Shown in pieces: positions 40,222 through 48,560 of a DNA stretch of 64,000 bases. The translations under genes were made by a program, and so were the position numbers. The stretch lies in the NCBI RefSeq assembly GCF_022489025.1, contig NZ_JAKVTG010000002.1, positions 62,001 to 126,000 of the forward strand, in the 5' to 3' direction. The notes below the pieces were generated by a model. The model did no database searches. It was not told where the DNA came from and saw only the letters and a list, made by a program, of their open reading frames with translations. The first letter of the stretch is position 1. Each line of letters starts with the position of its first letter. Source of the stretch: Planococcus halocryophilus. Its GTDB lineage: Bacteria > Bacillota > Bacilli > Bacillales_A > Planococcaceae.

Positions 40222-40574
40222 GATCGTTCCGCTCCTAATAGCTGCCGTTGTTCTTCTTCAATTTGCTGTAGCAAATGCGGATCTAGCGGATTTACAGGTC
40301 TCCCAATCATCTTTTCTGCGGTTCCCCAAAGTGCACCAAGGTCATGGACAATTTCTTGATTTCCTTTAAGGTCTCGTAAAACAAACTTACTGCTATTCCA
40401 GTCTTCCAGTTTTAGGCGGTAGTAATGCAGGATTTTGTTGGATAATTTAGCACGTTGCAGCCGTGTTCTATGACGACTACGTTGAAGATCACCTACTAGA
40501 ATCTCTCCATCATCATTCGAGGTTTGGTCGGTCCAGTGTATTTGCATGACGAACTCTCCACATAGAATGCACAT
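40218..40574 (-). CDS. CxxC-motif protein linked to COG0523
   Basis: A 118-aa soluble protein starting MCILCGEFVMQIHWTDQ: an N-terminal C-x2-C with a nearby His looks like a metal site. The rest is charged and helical with no known catalytic motif. It overlaps the COG0523 GTPase (ATGA), so the two are made together; the protein may help load or carry the metal. I know of similar MC-x2-C...HWTD proteins beside COG0523 genes but no function for them. The ATG lies about 10 nt after AAAGGA. Confidence 0.7.
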   Translation of the reverse strand: MCILCGEFVMQIHWTDQTSNDDGEILVGDLQRSRHRTRLQRAKLSNKILHYYRLKLEDWNSSKFVLRDLKGNQEIVHDLGALWGTAEKMIGRPVNPLDPHLLQQIEEEQRQLLGAERS

Positions 40575-40611
40575 TCCAAAATCATCCTTTCCTTTGTTAT
40601 ATAAACAGATG

Positions 40612-40638
40612 AATCCGCTCTTATAATAAGAGCGGATT
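40612..40638. terminator. Hairpin between amidase operon and CxxC gene
   Basis: A 13-bp perfect stem (40612-40624 with 40626-40638) separates the deacetylase-like gene from the CxxC gene. The minus-strand T tract is poor, so it may be a partial terminator or processing site. Confidence 0.5.
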
Positions 40639-40654
40639 ATTTTATAAATGAGGT

Positions 40655-41539
40655 CTATCCTTTAAATGGATTTCGCTTTGAAAAATCATCTGCAATTTCG
40701 TCAAATGTCACCCATTTAACTCCCTCATGCTTGTTAATGTGTTCAATAATCCGTTCGTGCATTTTCAAAACTTGTGGCCGACCACTTACATCCGGGTGAA
40801 TCGTCATTGTAAATACGGCATGTTCCATATTTTCATAAACCCAGTCGAATTGGTCCATCCACATTTGTTCAATATCCCGAGGATTTACAAAGCCATGGCT
40901 GTTCGGTGATTTTTTGATGAACATCATTGGTGGCAGGTCATCTAAATACCAGTTTGCTGGAATTTCTATCAAACTCGTTTCTTTTCCTCGCACTAATGGC
41001 TTCATCCATTCTTCAGCCGACTTAGAATAGTCAATTTTTGTCCAGCTGTCACCAATTCTAACGTAATAGGGTGAAAAATCGTTATGCATTAAACTATGAT
41101 CATATTTAATGCCGTTTTTGTGAAGTAACTCATTCGTTATATTGGAAAACTCCCACCACGGTGCCACGTAACCCGTTGGTTTTTTCCCGGTTAATTCTTC
41201 TACTAAAGTGATAGATTTCAATAATACTGCTTCTTCTTGCTGAGCTGTCATCGCAATCGGGTTTTCATGAGAATAACCGTGGATTCCAATTTCATGTCCT
41301 CTTGTATGAACATCTTTCATTTGCTCTGGAAAAGTTTCGATTGAATGTCCTGGAATGAACCATGTCGTTTTCAGATTGTACTTATCGAATAAATCAAGTA
41401 ATCGCGGAGCTCCTATTTCCCCTGCAAATAGTCCTCGAGAAATATCATCTGGAGAATCTTCTCCTCCGTACGAACCTAGCCACCCGGCTACTGCATCTAC
41501 ATCTACTCCATAAGCCACTAAAATTTCTTTTTTTGCCAT
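40655..41539 (-). CDS. Polysaccharide-deacetylase-fold hydrolase (cyclic-imide hydrolase/PuuE-like)
   Basis: About 294 aa, a NodB-fold metallohydrolase without signal peptide or membrane anchor. Metal-site motifs are GVDVDA at 11-16 and H87-GYS-H91. The opening [24 protein letters not shown] and the C-terminal [13 protein letters not shown] resemble the cytosolic PuuE/cyclic-imide-hydrolase branch, which opens cyclic amides. The ATG at 41539 follows GAAGGAGAG. The neighbours are an NCS1 permease and a nitrilase, so a small imported cyclic imide, hydantoin or allantoin-like substrate is inferred. Ordinary peptidoglycan deacetylase is less likely. Confidence 0.78.
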   Translation of the reverse strand: MAKKEILVAYGVDVDAVAGWLGSYGGEDSPDDISRGLFAGEIGAPRLLDLFDKYNLKTTWFIPGHSIETFPEQMKDVHTRGHEIGIHGYSHENPIAMTAQQEEAVLLKSITLVEELTGKKPTGYVAPWWEFSNITNELLHKNGIKYDHSLMHNDFSPYYVRIGDSWTKIDYSKSAEEWMKPLVRGKETSLIEIPANWYLDDLPPMMFIKKSPNSHGFVNPRDIEQMWMDQFDWVYENMEHAVFTMTIHPDVSGRPQVLKMHERIIEHINKHEGVKWVTFDEIADDFSKRNPFKG

Positions 41540-41598
41540 TTTCCATTTCTCTCCTTCAATCATATTTTAGAAACATCAAATTATGCTTTCTGAAAAAG

Positions 41599-43089
41599 TT
41601 ACGGTTTCACGACATCATTCGGTGCCGGATTTAACTGATCTATTTCCCAATCTCCTTTTGAATTTGGCTGTTCTTCAACCAAACCTTCTACTTCCCAATC
41701 TCTGCCCACAGTTGTGCCAAGGTACGCATCTGAATAATTGGATACGACTTCTTTTTGTGGATGTTTTTTCAAATACCAGAATTTCATCAATAGATAGTAG
41801 AAAATAACCCCAAGCGGGAATCCAACAAGGTACATATATTGGATAAAGTAAACTGCCAGTCCTCCTGCAGCAATCCATGCAATCATTCCTGCCCAGTTGA
41901 CACCTTTATCAAATCTGAATTGCCCTTGTGGATCATACAAATCTCGTACGGCAAGACGTCTTTTGCGAATGATGTAATAATCACAAATGATGATACCCGC
42001 TACTGCTGATAAAATAGCTCCGTAATAACCTAAGAAAGTAAATAACTGATTGAGTATCGACCACGGCTGGAACAAGGTACCCACTACTCCAGCAATGACA
42101 ATCCCTGATGTATAAGATAAGTTGAATTTAGCGCCTGCGTTAACGAACGTTAATGAAGCAGGGATTAAATTTGCTGCAGAGTTTGTTGACCATTGAGCTA
42201 ATACGACCATCGTTAAAAGAATGATCAAGACCCAGCCTGAAGAAGTTGCTTGAATAACTTCAATTGGATTCCAAAGCCCCGCTGCAAGAAGGCTGACTGC
42301 CCCAATAACGCCCATGAAAGTTTGAACGAGCGGCAATGCAATAATATGAGGCAAATAATTATTTTTGTTTCGCTTAAACCAATTACGTTCATTCATTGGT
42401 GCTTTTACATAGCGAGTGATATTTGGAATATCGACAGCTAAAGCAGACCAGAATCCCATATTGGCGACCATAACCAAAAACCATGTAGTAGATTGTGTCG
42501 TGCCAACATAGTTAAATACGTTTATCCCATTATCAGCGGCCAACCCTACCATATCTATGAAAATCCAAACAGATATCACAATAATCGCAGGTGCTGCAAT
42601 AGCTGCAAAGCGATCTACTGCTTTAATTCCGATAGCGGTATTAATTATTTGAACGGCAGCAAACACTAAGTACCATACAAACCAAGAATCAAAGCCTGTT
42701 AACATGTTTACAATATAGTTAATCGCTGTTGCTCCTAGATACGTTTGAATACCAAACCATATCGCCGCAATAATTCCTCGACTGATAGCTGGAATATGAA
42801 CTCCCGCTGTTCCAAAAGGAGCACGCATATAAGCAGCAAATGACAATCCGTGTTCTATACCAATATCGCCACTCAAACTACCAATGATTGCGATGATTAA
42901 GTTTGCTAATAAAATTGCCCCTGCAAGTTGCCATAACGACATCGATTCAATACCGTTGGCACCAATTTGAAATGTAGCGATAATGACGGCCATCCCTACC
43001 CAAATGTTAAAAAATCCCCATCCAGATATAACTCTGTTTTTTCCCTTTGTAGGTATAATATCTTTTGAAATCAGCGAGTTTTTTCTCAT
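41599..43089 (-). CDS. NCS1 family permease (cytosine/allantoin/hydantoin type)
   Basis: A 496-aa transporter with about 12 helices. NCS1 hallmarks are GWGFFNIWVGMAV in helix 1, a GIEHGLSFAAYMRAPFGTAGVHIPAISRGIIAAIWFGIQTYLGATAI stretch with the family AxxWFGIQ motif, and DIPNITRYVKA. NCS1 proteins import nucleobases, allantoin or hydantoins with H+ or Na+. The C-terminal tail is long and acidic. It lies between the nitrilase (94 nt) and the deacetylase-like gene (59 nt), in one operon; it probably supplies their substrate. Confidence 0.88.
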   Translation of the reverse strand: MRKNSLISKDIIPTKGKNRVISGWGFFNIWVGMAVIIATFQIGANGIESMSLWQLAGAILLANLIIAIIGSLSGDIGIEHGLSFAAYMRAPFGTAGVHIPAISRGIIAAIWFGIQTYLGATAINYIVNMLTGFDSWFVWYLVFAAVQIINTAIGIKAVDRFAAIAAPAIIVISVWIFIDMVGLAADNGINVFNYVGTTQSTTWFLVMVANMGFWSALAVDIPNITRYVKAPMNERNWFKRNKNNYLPHIIALPLVQTFMGVIGAVSLLAAGLWNPIEVIQATSSGWVLIILLTMVVLAQWSTNSAANLIPASLTFVNAGAKFNLSYTSGIVIAGVVGTLFQPWSILNQLFTFLGYYGAILSAVAGIIICDYYIIRKRRLAVRDLYDPQGQFRFDKGVNWAGMIAWIAAGGLAVYFIQYMYLVGFPLGVIFYYLLMKFWYLKKHPQKEVVSNYSDAYLGTTVGRDWEVEGLVEEQPNSKGDWEIDQLNPAPNDVVKP

Positions 43090-43142
43090 GTTTTCCCTCT
43101 TTTCTTATTAAGTTTATTTATCCAACTGTAAACACGCTTTTT

Positions 43143-43156
43143 TGTAAGCGCTTTAA
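43143..43156 (-). promoter_or_regulatory. Possible cre (CcpA) site
   Basis: On the minus strand TTAAAGCGCTTACA differs from the cre consensus TGWAANCGNTNWCA mainly at its second base. It lies between the nitrilase and permease genes, where a CcpA roadblock could act. Confidence 0.3.
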
Positions 43157-43183
43157 ATTCATAATTCTTTTAAACGAATAACT

Positions 43184-44014
43184 TTATTCATCTGAGGATT
43201 TTTGAATTTGTTGGAGCTCTTGCGTAAATAAGTTTTTATTTAGATCTCTTAAATAAGGTAAGGTTCTCCGATGCTCTGTGACTTTGTTCAAGTCAATTTC
43301 TGAAACGATAACATCTCTTTCCTCTTCCGTGTGAACTAAAACCTTTCCAAAAGGATCTATTATGGCACTGCCACCGCCAAATACAGTTTCCCCTTTTTCA
43401 ATCCCTGTTCTATTAGAAGCAATTACAAAAACCCCGTTTTCCAAAGCTCTCGCTCGTGTAGCAATATCCCAAGCATATCTTCGAGCTTTTCCAAATGCTG
43501 ATGGATATAAAATGATGTCAGCACCTTTCAAGGCTAAAATTCTCGCTCCTTCAGGAAATCCGATTTCATAACAAATTTGAAGTCCGATATTTCCAATCGA
43601 AGTTTTAAAAACTGGTAGGTTATCTCCTTTAGCAAATCTAATGTTCTCAACATTCCAGAGATGTGTTTTGCGGTAATTTCCGATTAATCCTTCCGGTCCA
43701 ATCAAAATAGCCGTATCGTATACAATTCCTTTAACATCCCCTTTTTCTAAAATAGCTGTCGACAAGTAGATATTATGCTGTTTCGCAATCTGTTCCAACC
43801 AATTAATCGTGTAACCAGGAATAGTTTCTGCCAATTCTACATCTTTGTCTTCTACTCTATAGCCGGTATTAAATAGTTCAGGGAGCACCACTAGTTTTGC
43901 GCTTTTTTGAACCGCTTCTTCTATTAGCTTTTTCGCTTCTTCTAAATTTCCTTGAAGATCATAAGGAATGGCATTCATTTGGATAGCTGCAACTGTCAGT
44001 TTTTCATTTTCCAG
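43184..44014 (-). CDS. Carbon-nitrogen hydrolase (nitrilase superfamily amidase)
   Basis: About 277 aa with the nitrilase catalytic triad: Glu in LVVLPELFNTGY (about residue 46), Lys in GNYRKTHLW and Cys in GLQICYEIGFPE. Members hydrolyse linear amides or carbamoyl groups. The first ATG (43978) would cut off the beta strand KLTVAAIQ; in-frame sequence continues up to a CTG at 44014 that sits 8 nt after AAGGAGGTG, so initiation at CTG is likely. It is the first gene of the operon. It could convert the half-amide released by the cyclic-amide hydrolase to acid plus ammonia. Confidence 0.85.
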   Translation of the reverse strand: MENEKLTVAAIQMNAIPYDLQGNLEEAKKLIEEAVQKSAKLVVLPELFNTGYRVEDKDVELAETIPGYTINWLEQIAKQHNIYLSTAILEKGDVKGIVYDTAILIGPEGLIGNYRKTHLWNVENIRFAKGDNLPVFKTSIGNIGLQICYEIGFPEGARILALKGADIILYPSAFGKARRYAWDIATRARALENGVFVIASNRTGIEKGETVFGGGSAIIDPFGKVLVHTEEERDVIVSEIDLNKVTEHRRTLPYLRDLNKNLFTQELQQIQKSSDE

Positions 44015-44052
44015 TTTTCTTACACCTCCTTCCCCTTTGAATCTTGTACCTA

Positions 44053-44081
44053 TTTATAACACCATTATTTTATTGTCACAA
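44053..44081 (-). promoter_or_regulatory. Sigma-A-like promoter of the amidase operon
   Basis: Minus strand TTGTGA (44076-44081), a 17-nt spacer and TATAAA (44053-44058) read toward the nitrilase gene. No GG-N10-GC sigma-54 element was found, which agrees with the regulator lacking its sigma-54 contact loop. Confidence 0.6.
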
Positions 44082-44083
44082 TA

Positions 44084-44135
44084 CTTTAAATATTAAAAAA
44101 CTATGCAATATTGCATAGTTTTTTAATATTTAAAG
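44084..44135. promoter_or_regulatory. 52-bp perfect palindrome abutting the promoter
   Basis: The arms 44084-44109 and 44110-44135 are exact reverse complements. The centre is ACTATG-N8-CATAGT, and the palindrome ends 2 bp from the -35 box. It is a likely regulator site centred near -63; its T-rich arms could also form a terminator for the regulator gene upstream. Confidence 0.7.
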
Positions 44136-44171
44136 CTATAATACTGAGGAAAATCATTAATATCGTAAGTG

Positions 44172-44203
44172 ATAATAACTATGTAAAAAAGCATAGTTAT
44201 TAT
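44172..44203. promoter_or_regulatory. Second ACTATG-N8-CATAGT dyad
   Basis: 12-bp arms (44172-44183 with 44192-44203) contain the same ACTATG-N8-CATAGT core as the 52-bp palindrome, 78 bp centre to centre. It may be an upstream activator site, or a weak terminator just after the regulator's stop. Confidence 0.55.
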
Positions 44204-44214
44204 GCGTTTTTGCA

Positions 44215-45885
44215 TTAATTTTTCCCTCTCGTATATTTCTGAAGTTTTCTGCTGATAGTAGATTGGTTTACCTGTAATACTTCCGCAATTTTTGTTGTAG
44301 ACCCGTACTTCTTTTCCGTCATTTCTAATAGTTCTTTTTCAAGTAATGCCACCGCTTCTTTAAGCGGCATGATTTTGTTAATACTGATAGTTTTTTCACT
44401 AATATTGTCCACGTTAATATATTCCGGAAGATCTTCTAGTTCGATTAATCCTCCCTCTGAAGTTACAAATAACCGTTCAATTATGTTTTGCAATTCCTGA
44501 ACATTCCCAGGCCATGAATATTCCTGCAATTTTCTTAATACCCGAGGTTGAAATTTTTTCTCTTCGCTATATTTCTGATTCAATTGTTCGGTAAAGTGAA
44601 TGATTAAAGGAATAATATCTTCATTCCGTTCTCTCAAAGGAGGGATCATGATTGGAACGACGTTTAGTAGATAATATAAATCTTCTCTAAAATCACCCTC
44701 TTCTACTTTTTTTCTAAGGTTTTTACTAGATGCCGTTATTATTCTGATATTGCTAGTTTTGACCTTATTCCCTTTTCCTTGTAATGCTTTTAAAAACTTT
44801 ATTTGGGTAGACATAGGCATCTCTTCTATTTGTTCTAGAAACAAAGTTCCCGAGTTCGCCATCTCAATCAGGCCCATTTCACGTTCTTTGTTTTCATAAC
44901 CAAACAACTCTGCTTCTAATATATTTGACGGCATCGAGCCGCAATTGAGCGTTATAAAAGGATGATTATTTCGATTGCTCCATTTATGTATAAAAGAAGC
45001 AATTACTTCTTTGCCTACTCCAGATTCACCTAAAAGTAATACTGTAGAATCTACCTTCGCTATTTTTTGAGAAAAACTAACGATGCTCTTCATTTTTTCA
45101 CTTCTGGAAATAATCTCTTTCTCGATTTCTTCTCTTGCTCGAAACCCTTCAATTTCTTGGCGGTAACCTTCTGTCATTTGTCTCAATAAGTCCACTTCAG
45201 ATTCTAGTTCTTTTACTTCCGTGACATCTCTTGAGGCATTGATCACTCTAATGACATTGCCTTCGTTATCTTTAACCGGTGTACCGACTACCATCAAACG
45301 TCTTCCTGTTTTCGTTGTCTGGATAAACGATACTTTTTCCTTTTTCTCTAGCACCAACCTTGTAACAGAAGGCTTGAATACCCCTTCTTCTTCTAACTGA
45401 TAAACCGTCTTACCGATTAAATCACTTTCTTTATATCCCCAAAGTGCCTCACACGCTGCACTAACCCTTAAAGTTTTCCCTTCACCATCTGACACATAAA
45501 TAACATCATACGATGTATCAAAAATCGTCTTAAGATCCAGCACTAAATCTTGATAAGAATCCAGTTCTTGTGTAAATTCCTCTAACGATGATTTTGTTTG
45601 AAAAAAAACACTAAACCCGGAATCCTCATTTAAAAAATACAGTGATTTTTTTGCTACAAAGCTTTCTTCTGCAAATTTAAATTGAAAGATTTCCGCCTCT
45701 TCATCTCTGAGCTCTTCAGTAAACAAACGCGGGAATACATCATCCCAATAACGACCAATAACTTCAGCCTTGTTACAATATAGTTTTCTTTCAGCGAACT
45801 TGTTGAGCTGAGTAATTTTATAATCTCGATCGAAAAAGATTAATCCCATAGGTATCAGATCTATTAGCTGAGAGTGATTATTCAT
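44215..45885 (-). CDS. PAS-AAA+ regulator with degenerate sigma-54 interaction (TyrR-like)
   Basis: A 556-aa protein: PAS domains at about 5-100 and 113-225, a coiled segment, an AAA+ domain at about 262-485 and a C-terminal HTH (YGSTTKIAEVLQVNQSTISRKLQKY) of TyrR type. Walker A GESGVGKE (286-293) is intact. The GAFTGA loop that contacts sigma-54 is absent: ELFGYENKEREMGLIEMAN runs straight through. Walker B reads LFLEQ rather than LFLDE. It therefore probably regulates a sigma-A promoter, most likely the adjacent amidase operon, with the PAS domains sensing a ligand. Confidence 0.88.
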   Translation of the reverse strand: MNNHSQLIDLIPMGLIFFDRDYKITQLNKFAERKLYCNKAEVIGRYWDDVFPRLFTEELRDEEAEIFQFKFAEESFVAKKSLYFLNEDSGFSVFFQTKSSLEEFTQELDSYQDLVLDLKTIFDTSYDVIYVSDGEGKTLRVSAACEALWGYKESDLIGKTVYQLEEEGVFKPSVTRLVLEKKEKVSFIQTTKTGRRLMVVGTPVKDNEGNVIRVINASRDVTEVKELESEVDLLRQMTEGYRQEIEGFRAREEIEKEIISRSEKMKSIVSFSQKIAKVDSTVLLLGESGVGKEVIASFIHKWSNRNNHPFITLNCGSMPSNILEAELFGYENKEREMGLIEMANSGTLFLEQIEEMPMSTQIKFLKALQGKGNKVKTSNIRIITASSKNLRKKVEEGDFREDLYYLLNVVPIMIPPLRERNEDIIPLIIHFTEQLNQKYSEEKKFQPRVLRKLQEYSWPGNVQELQNIIERLFVTSEGGLIELEDLPEYINVDNISEKTISINKIMPLKEAVALLEKELLEMTEKKYGSTTKIAEVLQVNQSTISRKLQKYTRGKN

Positions 45886-45970
45886 TGCTTCCCTACACGC
45901 CCTTTCCTACACAGTAACAAGTTTTTCTCTAAATTTTCACATTACTCATTTTAACACTCAAAAGTAGCAT

Positions 45971-46005
45971 GTGTAACTAGTTGTCAGTGAGAGAACTAAT
46001 TACAC
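45971..46005. promoter_or_regulatory. Dyad upstream of the PAS-AAA+ regulator
   Basis: GTGTAACTAGTT (45971-45982) and AACTAATTACAC (45994-46005) pair with one mismatch around 11 nt, about 90 nt upstream of the regulator start. It could be an operator; no other evidence. Confidence 0.3.
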
Positions 46006-46067
46006 ACCTATTAAACAAAATTGAGTTCCAACTAATTCCCAAGAATATTTAATGGTGCACAAAAAAA

Positions 46068-46101
46068 TGACTTGAAATATACAATCGTATATTTCAAGTC
46101 A
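46068..46101 (-). terminator. Intrinsic terminator
   Basis: A 15-bp perfect stem (46068-46082 with 46087-46101), loop AATC, is followed on the minus strand by T7. It ends the ABC transporter/DUF4064 operon. Confidence 0.88.
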
Positions 46102-46120
46102 CCTATTTCTTTATATGAAC

Positions 46121-46546
46121 TTATCCTTCAATAATGGTCTTAGGTTTTCTTACAAGAGCCATAATACCAGCAATCAGGTAGAAAATTCCTGCTAAAATAC
46201 CGGCTCCACCACTCACAAATGCAACAATCACCGCTGTTGCGATAAAGATGATTCCTGCGACTACCGGTTTTTTATTGCCTTTAAGCAAGACCATCGCGAC
46301 AATTCCTAAAATGATAGCTACTACTGAAGCAACCGTGAGAAACCATCCTCCCGTACCTAGCATATCTAGCATTTCCTCAAAATCGCCCATGCCCATATTC
46401 GGGTTTTCTGTAGCCATTTCATTAAATGACTCTTCCATGACCCCTCTATTGTTTTGAAGCCAAATCATCATGCCACCAATTGCTGCGGTGAATGCATAAC
46501 CCAATGCTCCGATAATTGCTAATACCATTTCTGCTGTTCTTTTCAT
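46121..46546 (-). CDS. DUF4064 family membrane protein
   Basis: About 141 aa with four hydrophobic helices and the DUF4064 layout: MKRTAEMVLAIIGALGYAFTAAIG, a short acidic outside loop rich in Met, Gly and Glu, then GTGGWFLTVASVVAIILGIVAM and a C-terminal KKP-flanked pair of helices. The ATG at 46546 follows GGAGGAGTAGT. It ends the operon of an ABC exporter and may assist it. Function unknown. Confidence 0.72.
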   Translation of the reverse strand: MKRTAEMVLAIIGALGYAFTAAIGGMMIWLQNNRGVMEESFNEMATENPNMGMGDFEEMLDMLGTGGWFLTVASVVAIILGIVAMVLLKGNKKPVVAGIIFIATAVIVAFVSGGAGILAGIFYLIAGIMALVRKPKTIIEG

Positions 46547-46568
46547 ACTACTCCTCCTCAAGTTTGGT

Positions 46569-47525
46569 TTATTGTCCTGCGATGTCGCGTTTTGTAAATG
46601 CGGTCCACGCTGCACCTAAGAATACGATAAAGTAAACGACTAACACAACCACTGAAAACGTTAAGGTCATGTTTTCATTCAACGGCATGCCACCGTCCAT
46701 ATACTGTTTTAAGTTGGTATTGGCAAATAAAATATATTTCGACCATTCGTATTGTGCCAAGAATGCGACAATCGCATTACCTGCCATCATTAAGAAAATT
46801 GCCAAGCCAATTGCCATTCCACTGCTTCTGAAAATCGCAGAAATCATAAACGCAAAAGTCGCCATCATTACCAGTGTCACTAGGCTCAAGCCGTACCCTT
46901 CCACAATTTCACCAATCACACCGGTTTGTGCAAAGCCCGCCACTTGCTGTTGAACGATTGACGGGTTCAAACCATTCAAGCCAAAAAGAATGGCTCCTAC
47001 AATCCACGAAGTCACTAACAAGAAGAGGAGCAAAGTAAGTGCAAAAATCAATACGGAAACATATTTAGAGAATAAAATCTTCGTTCTGGAAATGGGACGA
47101 ATTAATAATAACTTAATCGTTCCCCACTTAAATTCGTTTGAAATTATACCTGCTGCCACAACAATCGTGAACAAGCTAATTAGTGATGACAAGAAACTGT
47201 TTTCAAGCACATATTCCCACCCATCATAGGGCCGTGGTTTTAGATTGTTTTCTAAATGGTAGTTATTTTCTGCAATGATCTGAGGATTGGCGAATTGTAG
47301 AAATTCATCCGCTTCCATATCAGCGAGAAGCTGTGCGTTTTCTTCTTGAAGCTCCGTTCGCCAGTTGTCGCCGTATTCTTTAAAGTCAGCTTCTTCCCCC
47401 ATAAATTTCGTTAACAATCCGCCGCCGATGGCAATCGCGAGTATGGCAATAAACATAACCCACGTTGATTTTTGGGCATATAACTTTATTTGTTCGTTCC
47501 AGATTAAGTTTACAAAATTACTCAA
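46569..47525 (-). CDS. ABC-2 type transporter permease
   Basis: About 318 aa with an N-terminal helix, an extracytoplasmic segment (about 45-115) and five further helices (FLSSLISLFTIVVAAGIISNEFKWGTIKLLLIRPISRTKILFSKY). It is of the BcrB/NatB-like ABC-2 type, pairing with the ATPase just upstream. A TTG start at 47525 follows GGAGAGAATACCA and overlaps the ATPase stop codon, so translation is coupled. Likely an exporter for a peptide antibiotic or similar compound; the substrate is unknown. Confidence 0.82.
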   Translation of the reverse strand: MSNFVNLIWNEQIKLYAQKSTWVMFIAILAIAIGGGLLTKFMGEEADFKEYGDNWRTELQEENAQLLADMEADEFLQFANPQIIAENNYHLENNLKPRPYDGWEYVLENSFLSSLISLFTIVVAAGIISNEFKWGTIKLLLIRPISRTKILFSKYVSVLIFALTLLLFLLVTSWIVGAILFGLNGLNPSIVQQQVAGFAQTGVIGEIVEGYGLSLVTLVMMATFAFMISAIFRSSGMAIGLAIFLMMAGNAIVAFLAQYEWSKYILFANTNLKQYMDGGMPLNENMTLTFSVVVLVVYFIVFLGAAWTAFTKRDIAGQ

Positions 47526-48438
47526 TGGTATTCTCTCCAATCAAGTCAAAGAATTTATCTTCCAATGTCGCTTGCAACACACGAACGCCGTAAATGCTAA
47601 TTCCTTGTTCGACTAATTTTTTCAAAATAGCTGGAATTTCTTCACGCTTGACCGACATCGAAAGTTCTTTCGCCGTCACGCCGATTTTGTTCGCCAATTG
47701 TGTTTCCAAATACGTTTTAGCAGGCGCTAACGGTTCTACTTCGATATAAACTTCTTGAAGCGATTCTTCCGTTTCGACGCTCTGTACGTTTTCAATGGCA
47801 ACCAATTCACCATTTTTGATAATGCCGATTCGGTCACACATTAATTCGATTTCCGACAGCAAATGACTAGAAACGATGACTGCGACATTTTCTTTTTCTG
47901 CTAAATTGCGTATGTATTTACGAATCTCTCGAATACCTGATGGATCTAGTCCATTTGTTGGTTCATCTAATATTAATATCGATGGTCGGTGTAACAACGC
48001 TTGTGCAATCCCGAGACGCTGGCGCATTCCAAGTGAATATCGTCCTGCTTTTTCGTGAATGGCGTTACCTAAACCGACAAGTGAAACCACTTCGTTCATT
48101 CGCGCTTCTGTCACACCATCTACCATACGCGCGTATTGCTGCAAGTTTTTCCAGCCGCTTAAAAATGGGTACATCTCCGGATTTTCAACGATTGCACCTA
48201 CATGCTGAATCGCATTTTTGAAATCCGTTTTGATACTTTTCCCTTCGATCAACACATCACCTTCAGTAATGTCGATCAAGCCCACCATCATGCGGATCGT
48301 GGTCGTCTTGCCCGCTCCGTTTGGTCCTAAAAACCCGAACACTTCGCCAGCCTGGATCTCAAAATCCAGTCCTTTAATAATCGGTTTTTTCCCAATCGTC
48401 TTTTTTAACTTCACCAATTGCATTGCTGGTTTAGACAT
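47518..48438 (-). CDS. ABC transporter ATP-binding protein (BcrA-like)
   Basis: About 306 aa. Walker A GPNGAGKTT, signature YSLGMRQRLG, Walker B LILDEPTNGLD and switch VSSHLL are intact, followed by a C-terminal extension of about 90 residues typical of bacitracin/lantibiotic-resistance type ATPases. The ATG at 48438 follows GGGGGCGAGTGT. It is the first gene of the operon ATPase, permease, DUF4064. Confidence 0.88.
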   Translation of the reverse strand: MSKPAMQLVKLKKTIGKKPIIKGLDFEIQAGEVFGFLGPNGAGKTTTIRMMVGLIDITEGDVLIEGKSIKTDFKNAIQHVGAIVENPEMYPFLSGWKNLQQYARMVDGVTEARMNEVVSLVGLGNAIHEKAGRYSLGMRQRLGIAQALLHRPSILILDEPTNGLDPSGIREIRKYIRNLAEKENVAVIVSSHLLSEIELMCDRIGIIKNGELVAIENVQSVETEESLQEVYIEVEPLAPAKTYLETQLANKIGVTAKELSMSVKREEIPAILKKLVEQGISIYGVRVLQATLEDKFFDLIGENTIE

Positions 48439-48560
48439 ACACTCGCCCCCATAAATTATCTTTCCTTCTAACTTTACGAACTGGAAGACAAATAGTTCCT
48501 TTAAATGGGAAATGAGATATAATATCAAAAAAATATCATACCTATTTCCTTTTTTACATA

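Noticed and set aside
44015-44083. Sigma-54 -24/-12 promoter for the amidase operon
   Set aside because: No GG-N10-GC element is present, and the regulator lacks the GAFTGA loop.
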